64,000 bases of DNA from positions 66,742,395 through 66,806,394 of the forward strand of contig OX243811.1 in the NCBI GenBank assembly GCA_945859605.1. The letters are read 5' to 3'. Shown piece by piece: positions 29,800 to 39,131 of the stretch (position 1 is its first letter; each line of letters opens with the position of its first letter). The position numbers and the translations under genes are program-made. Source of the stretch: Lumbricus rubellus (lineage: Eukaryota > Annelida > Clitellata > Crassiclitellata > Lumbricidae). The notes beneath the pieces were generated by a model. That model saw only the letters and a list, made by a program, of their open reading frames with translations, was not told the origin of the DNA and did no database searches.

Positions 29800-30570
29800 A
29801 TGCCTGTCGATAAATTTGGTCACACCGCTGCTGGAGGAACATCACGAAGAGTAATCGCTGGAGGTGTAACTCTTAGTCAAATAAATGCTAATTTTCTTCG
29901 ATGTGATGGAGCAAATCTGCCGACTGGAAATTTAAAAATGAATGGACATGTGATAAAAGGTCTCCCAGTAACGAATACTTCGACTGCCGGAATGGATGAA
30001 GCTTTAAGTAGGGGGCAAGCCATTGATTTGATAACGAATCACAACGATTCTCCGTCCAACGATAATCATTTGACGAATAAGAAATACGTTGATGAACAAG
30101 TTACAAAGTACGTCGATAAATCTCTGAAAAAGTGTCGTGCTGGGTATATTCCTCCCTTGGAAGCTGATGTAAGTGTGACAGGATTCGTTGCTAGTGCGAG
30201 TGCTTGTTTTGCCGGAAGCAAAGCCTACCATGCTTTCACTAATCTCAAGGACGATGTTAACGCAGCTTGGGTTTCAGGTGAAGATATGGCTTGGTTACAA
30301 ATTAAATGTCCTGAGCCAGTTAAAATTTGGAGAATTGCGATGAAAACCGTATCTGTAGCTTATTTCGATTTTGACGCTAGCAATGATGGAGTAGTGTTTG
30401 AAAAATTACCCATATACCCTTCTTCAACGAATCCACCGGCTGTTCTGAAATTTTGTAATATTACTAGACCTACGGGTGCGTATCAATATTACAGAGTTAC
30501 ATCAACGCAAGTGAATGATTTTCCTCCACGAGGGATTCAGGTTATGCAATTATATGTATACGATGACTAA
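29800..30570 (+). CDS. Fibre-like protein A, discoidin-like head
   Basis: Residues 1-about 100 hold stalk-type repeats (NLKMNGHVIKGLP, then LTNKKYVDEQV) similar to tail-fibre modules of phages and adenovirus-like elements. Residues about 120-256 look like a discoidin/F5-8C-type beta-sandwich: AWVSGEDMAWLQIKC, YFDFDASNDGVVF, YQYYRVTS and a C-terminal MQLYVYD strand. Such heads often bind glycans, so receptor binding is inferred. The frame is intact. The leader is TATATATATAAAATG. Confidence 0.7.
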   Translation: MPVDKFGHTAAGGTSRRVIAGGVTLSQINANFLRCDGANLPTGNLKMNGHVIKGLPVTNTSTAGMDEALSRGQAIDLITNHNDSPSNDNHLTNKKYVDEQVTKYVDKSLKKCRAGYIPPLEADVSVTGFVASASACFAGSKAYHAFTNLKDDVNAAWVSGEDMAWLQIKCPEPVKIWRIAMKTVSVAYFDFDASNDGVVFEKLPIYPSSTNPPAVLKFCNITRPTGAYQYYRVTSTQVNDFPPRGIQVMQLYVYDD

Positions 30571-30600
30571 TCTACATTAAAAATTATTATTATATATAAA

Positions 30601-31674
30601 ATGCCTGTCGATAAATTTGGTCACACCGATGTTGGTTCATCGCAAAGAGTAATCGCTGGAGGTGTTACTCTTAGTCAAATAAATGAGAGTTTTCTTCGAT
30701 TGGATGGGGCAAATCCGGCGACTGGAAATCTAAAAATGGGTGGACACAAAATTAAAGGTTTGCCTACAACGAACACTTTGACAGCAGGGATGGATGAAGC
30801 CTTAAGTTGGGGTCAAGCAATCGATTTGATAACGAATCACGACGATTCTCCGTCCAACGATAATCATTTGACGAATAAGAAATACGTTGATGAACAAGTT
30901 ACATTGAAGGTGTCTAAAACTGGTGATACCATGACTGGTGATCTAATCTTAAACGTTGGCTCCGATCGTCTGCGTTCAATGGGTTGTAAGGACTTGAGAG
31001 GAGATAATAAAGAATTCACTATTTTCTTAGGTAGTATACGAAATAAACTACAATGTTCGTTAAACAATCCTATTACATTACAATCGATGGATGGATTTCG
31101 TTTTAGAATAAACAATGAAATCATGTTAGAGATGGTTAAGTCGACGCAATACAATATTTCATCTCAAATAAATGTGCATACAACCATCTTTATGCATGAT
31201 GGTTACATTACAGGTCTACACAATCCCAACAGCGCCAGCGATGCAGCTACGAAGCAGTATGTAGATTCTATCACAATCGGTCCCGCGCTTAGCATTCATT
31301 CTTTAACTTGGCAATTCTTAATCGCTAAAACTCACACAAGAGTTACTTTCGATAGTGTAAGATTCAAAACCGATGGTGTTATAAGTGCGGGAATGACCCG
31401 TTTCACTCCCGGTAAAGCCGGATACTATTTCGTTTCGACGTACATAGAATTTGGTAACAGTAGTACCGCTCCTGGTAACGTCTACCTGTATAGAAATGGG
31501 GCGAATTACATGCAAATTGCGGGCGGAGGGGGAACGGGAGCTGCGTTTAACAATTCAACCGGTAGTTGCATAATTTTCGTAACCAATACCGATTTTCTCG
31601 AGATATTCGCTTATTCGCACATCGCACTAAATATATTAGCTAGAGACTTTTCGGCAGTATTCTTACGACCTTAA
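30601..31674 (+). CDS. Fibre-like protein B, C1q/TNF-like head
   Basis: The first 100 or so residues are close to those of fibre A, and 30825-30902 is nearly identical DNA to 30027-30103. A second stalk motif (YITGLHNPNSASDAATKQYV, about 200-220) follows. Residues about 225-357 form a C1q-like jelly roll: VTFDSVRF, FTPGKAGYYFVSTYIEF, NVYLYRNG and the final FSAVFLRP strand. Heads of this type form trimers and bind ligands; a receptor-binding role is inferred. It is the last gene before the right SINE and terminal repeat. Confidence 0.72.
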   Translation: MPVDKFGHTDVGSSQRVIAGGVTLSQINESFLRLDGANPATGNLKMGGHKIKGLPTTNTLTAGMDEALSWGQAIDLITNHDDSPSNDNHLTNKKYVDEQVTLKVSKTGDTMTGDLILNVGSDRLRSMGCKDLRGDNKEFTIFLGSIRNKLQCSLNNPITLQSMDGFRFRINNEIMLEMVKSTQYNISSQINVHTTIFMHDGYITGLHNPNSASDAATKQYVDSITIGPALSIHSLTWQFLIAKTHTRVTFDSVRFKTDGVISAGMTRFTPGKAGYYFVSTYIEFGNSSTAPGNVYLYRNGANYMQIAGGGGTGAAFNNSTGSCIIFVTNTDFLEIFAYSHIALNILARDFSAVFLRP

Positions 31675-31708
31675 TTTCCTTGCTGATCGAAATAATAAAA
31701 GACTTCCA

Positions 31709-31894
31709 AAGGGCGGTGACCAATCCTCTCCCTCGCCGTCTCATCATCCACTGACCGTGTACTCATCATAGCTGAGTCGGCTAGAGGAACAGAAATCTCG
31801 TTATAAATTTCTGCCCCGGCGGGGAATTGAACCCCCGACCTCTTGGTCGACAGTCCATCGCGCTATCCACTGTACTACCGAGCACCCCCCTCAG
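31709..31894 (-). mobile_element. tRNA-derived SINE in the Polinton right arm
   Basis: Read on the minus strand, the insert begins with a tRNA-like head that has an A box TAGTACAGTGG (31867-31877) and a B box GGTTCAATTCC (31823-31833). The head most resembles tRNA-Asp with a GTC anticodon position, but several acceptor and anticodon stem pairs are lost, so it is not a functional tRNA gene. A tail of about 100 bp follows. Direct repeats GAAATAATAAAAGAC (31689-31703 and 31895-31909), extendable to about 20 bp with one mismatch, flank it as target duplications. RNA polymerase III transcription is possible but not shown. Confidence 0.8.
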
Positions 31895-32079
31895 GAAATA
31901 ATAAAAGACATCCAGAAAATTAAAAAGACTAAGAATTTAACTGGTTTAAACCCTATTTTAACTGGCTTTTTTCTTCAATGAAAAAATCCCAGAAAATCCT
32001 TTAGCACCATTTAAACTCATTTATTAGCTAATTGTTTCTTCAATGAAAAAATTCCCAAAGAATTAATTTTACATCTACT
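31837..32079 (-). repeat. Polinton right terminal inverted repeat, 243 bp
   Basis: The repeat is the inverse of 15558-15800. Its inner end is the 5' part of a complete SINE-like insertion (31709-31894), so repeat identity ends inside the tRNA-derived region. Confidence 0.95.
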
Positions 32080-32085
32080 AATGTT
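32080..32085. repeat. Right target-site duplication AATGTT
   Basis: These six bases follow the right end of the Polinton and equal those at 15552-15557. They lie eight bases beyond the receptor stop codon at 32094-32096. Confidence 0.92.
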
Positions 32086-32093
32086 TGTAATCC

Positions 32094-33938
32094 TCAGAAT
32101 TGTCTCCTCGGCTTGACGCCTGTTCCTTTGTCCCGCACGCGATAGCAGCCGAGTATCTTCTGGAATGCTCTTCTAAACTCATCGTTGAAGATCGTGTAGA
32201 GAATGGGATTGATGCTCGAGTTCGAGTATCCCAACCAGAAGAAGAAAGCGTCCAGCTGACGCGGAATGAAGCACCACGAGCACCAGCCGCGGACGAGGTA
32301 GACGGTGAAGAATCCGATCCACATGCAACAGAAGAAGGCAATGATGATTGCCATGCGCACTGTGGCTCTCAGCTCTCGTTGGTCGATGCCGCGATGTTGA
32401 ATGCTGGCGAACGATGTGCTTTTCTGCGCTGCGTGAGGGTTGGCGCTGCTGCTCCCTCCTCCTCCTCCTCCTCCTCCTCCTCTTCCTCCTCCTCCTCCTC
32501 CTCCTCCTCCGCGATGATCCTTCACAGTTGGATTGACGTCGCTCTCGATGAAGCTGGAGATCTGAGAAGAAGGGGCGAACTGAGGTTCTGAGATCTTCAC
32601 GTGCATGCGGTTGGTGAGTTCCATGACCTGTCCCCTCATCATCGTCGATTCATCCTCTCTCACGCTGCAGTCATTGTTTCGTGGTGAGTACAATAATCCA
32701 TTGTTGCTGACGAGTGCAATCGTTGCAGCAGCGTCTCTCTGGCGGCCACACTGACCGGATTCATCGCCGTCGAGGACATCGATGTCCGTCAGCTGCTGAG
32801 TGAGGAACAGGTCTGCCTCCTCTACGTCGTCATCGTTCTCATCCGCATCCAGGTCGCTCGCCGAATTTCTCACGGAGCTTTCCAGTCCTGCCAAACTGTG
32901 TTCGTCGATACTGGCGCACGCTTCCGCTGACTCCCGCCCTATAACGACGTCAGTTCGATTATTTACGGCTTCGACAAATTCAACGGATTGTGTTTTGCTC
33001 GCCTGTCTCGCCTTCCTGCTGGATGTCCTTTGAACGGCAACCTCTTCCGGTCTGAGAACTCGATTAGCGGACGCCGTTGACGCTCTGTTTGTTCCACTTG
33101 TGCTCTTCTTCTTGGCCCTCTGTGTGCGCTGTTTAAGAGCGACGAAAATACGAATGTAGAAGAAGACAGTGATGAGAAAGGGAATATAGAACGACCCGCA
33201 GGCCGAGTACAGAACGTAGCTCGGTGACTGAAAGAGGTTGCATCGATAGACATCGGTTCGATTGTCGTAGACGTAACTGACTGAAAGGTCGTTCCAGCCG
33301 AGGATCGGTGGCACACAGATGGCCGTTGATATGGTCCAGACGGTGGCAACGTAGATGGCCGCCTGCTTCGTGGATCTCTTGTCGCGGTACCACATCGGGT
33401 AGAGCGTGGCTGTGAAGCGATCGAAGGCGATGACGCAGAGGTTCCAGAGAGATGCCGTGCAGTAGAGCACGTCCATGATCAACCACACGCCACAGATGAC
33501 CCGACCGAACACCCAATGCCCGAGACATTCGTTGACGATGGATAGCGGAAGCACAGTCGTCGCCAGGAAGAAGTCGCTTAGAGCGAGGTTGCCGATCAGG
33601 TAGTTTGATATCGTTCGCAGGTAGCGGTACCTGAGGAGAGCCACGCCGACAAGAAGGTTCCCGAAGGCCGTCGCAACGAGCACGACGAGCAGGACGAGTC
33701 CCACGGTGATCATGGTCGGCAGGGTGTAGTTCAGTGACACCAGCGGTCCCCAAGTGAACACTGGTAGGCTGTGGTTCCGAGGGTCGCTCGTGAGACTGGT
33801 CTTTTCATCTTGACCAGACCACGGTGACATCGTCTCAACAGGACGCGTCTGCTCTGCCGCGATCAATGTCAACGGTGTCCTTCCATCTTCTGTAACTCGA
33901 ACAATGTTTGCAGTCGACATAGTAGTCGTCATCTCCAA
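32094..33938 (-). CDS. Aminergic GPCR, alpha-2-adrenergic/octopamine-like, intronless
   Basis: The 614-residue frame is a class A receptor with all seven helices. It shows Asn94 (1.50), Asp122 (2.50), Cys149 (3.25), Asp156 (3.32, amine-binding) and DRF 173-175. It also shows Ser245 and Ser249 (5.42, 5.46), Pro253 (5.50), Trp540 (6.48), Phe543/Phe544 (6.51/6.52), Trp568 and Tyr571 (7.40/7.43) and NPILY (577-581). Position 6.50 is Gly, where Pro is almost universal. Loop 3 is about 250 residues long with poly-Gly and acidic runs. The N-terminus has glycosylation sites NHS and NYT. The pattern best fits receptors for octopamine, tyramine or noradrenaline coupling to G proteins at the plasma membrane. 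The Polinton is inserted 8 bp beyond the stop. Confidence 0.88.
   Translation of the reverse strand: MEMTTTMSTANIVRVTEDGRTPLTLIAAEQTRPVETMSPWSGQDEKTSLTSDPRNHSLPVFTWGPLVSLNYTLPTMITVGLVLLVVLVATAFGNLLVGVALLRYRYLRTISNYLIGNLALSDFFLATTVLPLSIVNECLGHWVFGRVICGVWLIMDVLYCTASLWNLCVIAFDRFTATLYPMWYRDKRSTKQAAIYVATVWTISTAICVPPILGWNDLSVSYVYDNRTDVYRCNLFQSPSYVLYSACGSFYIPFLITVFFYIRIFVALKQRTQRAKKKSTSGTNRASTASANRVLRPEEVAVQRTSSRKARQASKTQSVEFVEAVNNRTDVVIGRESAEACASIDEHSLAGLESSVRNSASDLDADENDDDVEEADLFLTQQLTDIDVLDGDESGQCGRQRDAAATIALVSNNGLLYSPRNNDCSVREDESTMMRGQVMELTNRMHVKISEPQFAPSSQISSFIESDVNPTVKDHRGGGGGGGGGRGGGGGGGGGSSSANPHAAQKSTSFASIQHRGIDQRELRATVRMAIIIAFFCCMWIGFFTVYLVRGWCSWCFIPRQLDAFFFWLGYSNSSINPILYTIFNDEFRRAFQKILGCYRVRDKGTGVKPRRQF
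32456..32513. repeat. (CCT)n run encoding poly-Gly in receptor loop 3
   Basis: Triplet repeats on the plus strand encode two Gly runs split by one Arg on the minus strand. It is in frame with the receptor, so length changes would be tolerated. Confidence 0.9.
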
Positions 33939-35590
33939 TGTTAATTCAACAAACTGACTGTGTCATGAAAAACATTTGCGATACTCGTATGAGTTATTTC
34001 AATTGACAACGTGGAAGCTGGTGAGACGAAGGCCTCTGATAAAGTTATTCGATATCTTGTTCAATGGACGATGCTTCGAAAGAATTGAGGTGGAATTCAT
34101 TCATTCGTGGCGATGAGCATTTCGAGATCCAACGTGGATACGGTATATCCTGCAACATCAAACAATCCTTAAGATTCATCATGGCACTGCGTTCTTTGAT
34201 CCATCTCCAATAAAATTTATGATGTCGTCGGCTTACAAAAAAATCACGACCATGAGTTTGTTATTAGCCTAAACTAAGACGGTGACCGGAGTGTAGACTA
34301 TATATACTGTGATCGAAATACACAATTAGCCTAATGATAATGTAGCATCCAACACCAACCACGCAGCTCTATGCCGCACAGAACGATAAAGACCTGAAGT
34401 ACAAGATACTATGGCAGTTTATAATTCTTTAACTTAAGCAAGTTTTCAATTTTCACAGTTTTCCCGTTGATGAAGAACTTCGCTCACCTTACCTTAGCTT
34501 GCTTGCTCTACCCAGTGATGTCCTACACATGAAATATGATTGCGGCGTCTTATAATACTTACAGTCCATTAGCTCTCATCTGCTCCATGGGCGGACGCAC
34601 CTATGGGGCAAAAGTGTTATAGGCTACCAAAGTTGAACGCCCGTGGAAAATAATATTGATACTTATTTTCCAAACTACTACTTTTTAATTTCTTAACAAA
34701 TAGCCTACCTTCGCACAAAAGCACTTATGATAGGCCTACTTAATGATACACACTGATAAACAGGGTAGGCCTAAACCCGAGAGATTTACGGGCTGCCAAA
34801 TTTAAACCACAGTCTGTTAAAGATACCTATACGCTCTTACATTTCTTGCTTGTCATTTTCAAGCTCTTGTTAGAACATTTTCCCGGACTAATGTGTTTTG
34901 CCCCCTGCAAAATTATCTGAAGGCGTTCTGTATGAAATAACGATCCTTGATTGCAGGGAACTTCGAGACCACGCCGCACTTTCACTATCCTAGAGCAAAC
35001 TAATAGACACGACATCTTAATTATTCGTAATGAAACGTCGTCACTGTCTCACAGCATAAAGCTTTCCAGTCCTCATCACCAAACTTATACATCACCCTAT
35101 ACTCCTCCACACGTCGTCTCGCACCTTCGACCATGTTAACGCGACTGCTCACAAAACACACACACGACTGCGTCAAAAACGCAGGCACGTCCGCCACATA
35201 AGTGACATAACCCGACGTCGAGAGCTGTAAGCAACGAACCTCTGCTGCAGCGCATAATAATAACAAGTCACGAGAAAGTCGTGGGTCGAGGAGTCGGAGC
35301 CGTCGGAGAAGTCTGAGTCGGATTGAAGCATCCGGAAGACTGGTTCCTACGCTGCCCGGCGTAATTGGAAACGTTCGGAACGCATAAAGAAATCTTCCAT
35401 TTAACGTCCACGTCCAATGAAGAAGGCCGCCACCGTCGCCACCGTCGCCGATTTACACGGACGTCGAAGTCGACCACTGACGCTGCTGCCGCCGCAGACG
35501 AATTCTTCCGCCAGACTTGACGGCGGACCGATCGGCGTTGCTCGGCGAGGAGTGGGGCGTTTGCCTGTCACGTTCGTCACGTTGTTGCCG
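33939..35590. other. Receptor upstream region, no gene seen
   Basis: This is the 5' flank of the minus-strand receptor gene. It holds TAGGCCTA-type motifs but no exon I can support. A promoter must lie here or beyond, but no clear TATA box stands out. Confidence 0.4.
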
Positions 35591-35596
35591 ACGTAG

Positions 35597-35712
35597 CTGG
35601 TGGTGGTGGTGGTGGTGGTGGTGGTGGTGGTGGTGGTGGTGGTGGTGGTGGTGGTAGTGGTGGTGGTGGTTGTGGTGGTGGTGGTGGTTGTGGTGGTGGT
35701 GGTGGTGGAGGA
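35597..35712. repeat. (GGT)n microsatellite
   Basis: GGT triplets run nearly pure with a few TGT and AGT variants. Long His, Val or Thr frames across it are artefacts of the repeat. Confidence 0.95.
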
Positions 35713-35939
35713 AAGGATGTGGGCGAGGTGCGCCCTCAACCGAAAAAGGGAAAACATCCTTCTCGACGCTGTTCACCGAGACCTGTCCGCTCTGACCGTC
35801 TGGTTGGATGCTTTGGTGTCTGAGTGTCTCTGGATGGATGCCTGAGTCTGCGTGTGCTGGTGAAATCGATGTGATGCAAGTGTGCATAGTAGGCCTACCC
35901 GGTTTTCGACTTTCTTTCCCTGTCTATGTCTTTCTCTTT

Positions 35940-36157
35940 GGCTGCATGTCTGTCTGTCTGTCTGTCTGTCTTTCTGTCCACCTATCTTTTTTCTTTCTTT
36001 CTTTCATACTTACATCGTTGTGCTTCCGTGTGTGTGTGTCTGCGTGTGTGCGCGCGTGTATATGTGTGTATGTATGTCTGCCTCTGACTCTACCTCTGTT
36101 TGTCTATCTGTCTGTCTTTCTGTCTCTCTATCTCTCACACACACGCACATGCACACA

Positions 36158-36196
<39 letters not shown>

Positions 36197-36520
36197 CTCT
36201 GTCTCTCTCTTTCAGTCGATGTGAATCTACGCCTCTATTATAAGAATGCTCCGTCGAGCGGAAAACAAGCGGAAAGCTGATCAACTTTCTCAGTCCCTGG
36301 GTGCCACTGTAGATCATTATCCCATGCCTCTCTGTCTCTCTCTGTCTCTGTCTCTGTTTCTGTGCTGACCGCTATATTCTTCGCCCCCTCCATTCGTCCA
36401 GGTACCCGTATGTCCGCGTTCCTCTCTCTGTCTTTGTTCCCTTGGTCTGGCTCGGAGTATCTCTGGATCTGCATTGGTTCTCCCTTCCTTCCCTCCCTCA
36501 CCATCTCCTGTCCAAGACTG
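35940..36520. repeat. Pyrimidine-rich low-complexity tract with (CA)n
   Basis: CTGT and TCTC motifs dominate, with a (CA)n run at about 36158-36191. The long frames here show Ser/Leu/Cys repeats with no domain. Confidence 0.85.
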
Positions 36521-39060
36521 ATCGGCTAAGTGAGCTTTTCAATCAGTGGTCTGTTTGCATGTTTGCCTCTGTCCGTTTATTCGTTAGCTTTTCTCTGTTT
36601 GTCTTCATGTCGGTTTAGCTATTCCGTATGTTACTCTGTTGACATTTGTATCACTATGTCCTGTCGTCTTCATGTTCCGGCTTCTCTAAATCGCCTTCCA
36701 AATAGCTTTCATCCGTCCCTATCATTTGACGCTGCTCGACACAGCAGCACAGGCGGCATTTAGAAACTTGTAACAAGATGCCCGACAAAGATGGCTGCCA
36801 AAGCCTATGTATGTGTTTTTAAGGCAGCAGCGGCTGTCACACGGCGGTTCCTAGGTTTGTTCTTTAGATGGACTGTTGTTGAAAAATCCCGGGAATTTCT
36901 GAGGCTTCGGAGGACAGCAGCAGAGCTTAGACGCCAATTCAACCAATGGACCATTATTATATGGAGCAATAAATGTCGGAAAGGAAGCGAAGTCCCGTGA
37001 AGTAATCCGGATGCTCATTTCCGCTTTCCGATCGGACGCATTTGCATGCCAGAAAGATCAAAGCAGAAGCACACCGCCTTCCCCCCACCTCCCACCTCTT
37101 GTCCGTTTCTAGGCATGTGTGCGTATGCTTGCTCGTTTCTATGTGTACATCTAGCCTAGATACGTTGGCTTATATATTTGAATACACGCGGGTAGGCTAT
37201 ATGATAATATGTCTACACAATGTATGCATGTACAATGTACATAATTATATGATTATAAAATAATTATGTGTAGGCCATTATGTGTGTATATGTATACACA
37301 TGTACAATTGTATATCATACATAGGACTACGTCTACGTACACTCGTACAGACCTACAGTAGGCCTATATATATGTATCGTATCATATCGAAAAATATATG
37401 AGGGCGTGTAAATGGAAACGTTCGGATATTAATCCCGAAATGTGACCCTTTAGTGACGAGAGTGCTAAAAGCAACCGGTAAACCAAAGTAGCTCGGCTGC
37501 AGAGTGTCAAACATATCAGAAGTCTTTTGAACTAAATAACTTACGTTTGATTGGTCAAATGATTGCACATGACAGATCACGTGTCAATTATATGTGTCAG
37601 AAGCTAAACGAATGCTCGATGCGAACAAGGATCGAGTCTAATAATTCCACGCAATGGCTTTCTCTCTCTCTCTCTCTCCGCACATGTCGAACGCCTTTGA
37701 ACACGCAACTTATAAGAAGCACTTAACGTCCGCGAATCAGTCTTTAACGATCCGCCGATCCTCGAACACGAACTCGCAAATAGGTTCGTATTATGTGCAT
37801 AGCAGTTCGTATTATGTGCATAGCAGTTCGTAAAGCCTAATCTTGTTACTCGGGGGAAACACACAGAACTCGTATTAATGGCAGTGCACGGTCACACAAG
37901 AACCGCGGAAGTGTCACGATCATGCGACCAGGGCGTGAATTTTCCTACACTCGAACTCAACCAGGCCACAGTCAATAATAATTGTAGAAACTCACAACTG
38001 ACGACAGACGGTCTTTCGTTCTAGACGGCCATCATCAAGACGGTGGAGCTTAGAGTTATTACGAGTTCTTTTCTATTCATCACCGACATCCGGTCTCGAT
38101 TGATCGACGCCATCTTTGCTAACTAGCAGACGATGCTCTATGGCAGCGACATCTGGCGCCGGCCGGAAGTCGGCCATTTTGAATCGACGCCGGCGGCTCT
38201 GATGAAATGATGGGATTTTCTAATACAAGGCCACCTCTCGTAGATCACAGGCAGTCCCGTGACCACGTACATGCCCCCCCGCTCCCCCCCCCCCCGTTCG
38301 AGCGATAATTGCCAGGATAAAATGAATTCATCACGCCGTCTGTTCTGAGCGGTTCAATGACGTCGGTATGTGCATTTGCCTCGTATAACCATCTCAGCCC
38401 ATCTTCCCCTAGTCTTTCCATCTCACCCCCATATTACCCTATAGTCTGGTCATAACGATAAGTCTCCCTAAGCGACAGACGTCTGGTCTACAATGGAAGG
38501 CGATGAAATGATCAATGGCCAGCGAGACTCGGATTTTATTAGCTGCAAACCTCTGACTACTAAGCCAATTCAGTTATAGCTGTGCGCCAATCATTATGAG
38601 CTATATAAATCAGGAACATTTTGCGCCTCTACCTTCGCGGCTGTTTTACAAATCCTTTCTTTGATTCGGGTTAAATCTGTAACCAGAGGCGTCACTTTGT
38701 TCTAAAAGGAGGTTATAGGCTATCAAAGTTTTTCCATCGCGTCTGAGGAGTAATTGCATTGCTCCTATTTATGCATCATGCCATAATATTAGTCTATAAT
38801 ATAGTAGCCTATATATACGTAGTCTATGAATGATAATAATGAAAACAACGGTAGTTGCAGATTTACGCTTTAAATCTATACTTAAAACACATTATTTTGT
38901 TATAGGGCTTATCCCGCCGATTAGCTGTTTTCAATTGTAAGCCGCCCTTTTCAAAATGACCCTGTTACGGAGTCATATAAAGTGTCGTAAGCTTAAAAAA
39001 TAATTATTATTATTTTTACCCGAGGTTGCCTACCTAGGATCCCTTGGGATTTCAATTATT
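36521..39060. other. Intergenic DNA, no gene supported
   Basis: The stretch includes a (TC)n run at 37662-37679, a short direct duplication GTTCGTATTATGTGCATAGC at 37784 and 37808, and two AAGATGGC/GGCCATTTT-type motifs (36790 and 38170). I see no splice-consistent coding region. Confidence 0.45.
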
Positions 39061-39066
39061 AATATT

Positions 39067-39131
39067 AGTAGTAGTAGTAGTAGTAGTAGTAGTAGCAGCA
39101 GCGGCAGCGGCAGCAGCAGCAGCAGCAGCAG
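39067..39131. repeat. (TAG)n/(CAG)n trinucleotide run
   Basis: TAG units pass into CAG/CGG units. No frame of interest crosses it. Confidence 0.9.

Larger units (their letters stand above)
15558..32079. mobile_element. Complete Maverick/Polinton (adintovirus-type) element, 16,522 bp
   Basis: The ends AGTAGATGTAAAATTAATTC are inverted repeats of 243 bp at each side, and the flanks carry the exact 6-bp duplication AATGTT (15552-15557 and 32080-32085). A 6-bp duplication is normal for Polintons. The cargo includes a DDE integrase with chromodomain, protein-primed DNA polymerase B, an adenain-like protease, a packaging ATPase, double and single jelly-roll capsid proteins, a phospholipase A2 protein and fibres. 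Genes occupy 18278-31674; the left arm (15801-18277) is non-coding. Perfect identity over the outer 185 bp of the inverted repeats suggests a recent insertion or recent homogenisation. Two interrupted frames argue against full function. Confidence 0.96.

Noticed and set aside
31812..31889. A functional tRNA-Asp(GTC) gene in the right terminal repeat
   Set aside because: A and B boxes are good, but several acceptor and anticodon stem pairs are lost and a SINE tail with target duplications follows, so it is a tRNA-derived retroposon.
35401..35887. Poly-His, poly-Thr and poly-Val frames
   Set aside because: They are the reading frames of the (GGT)n microsatellite.
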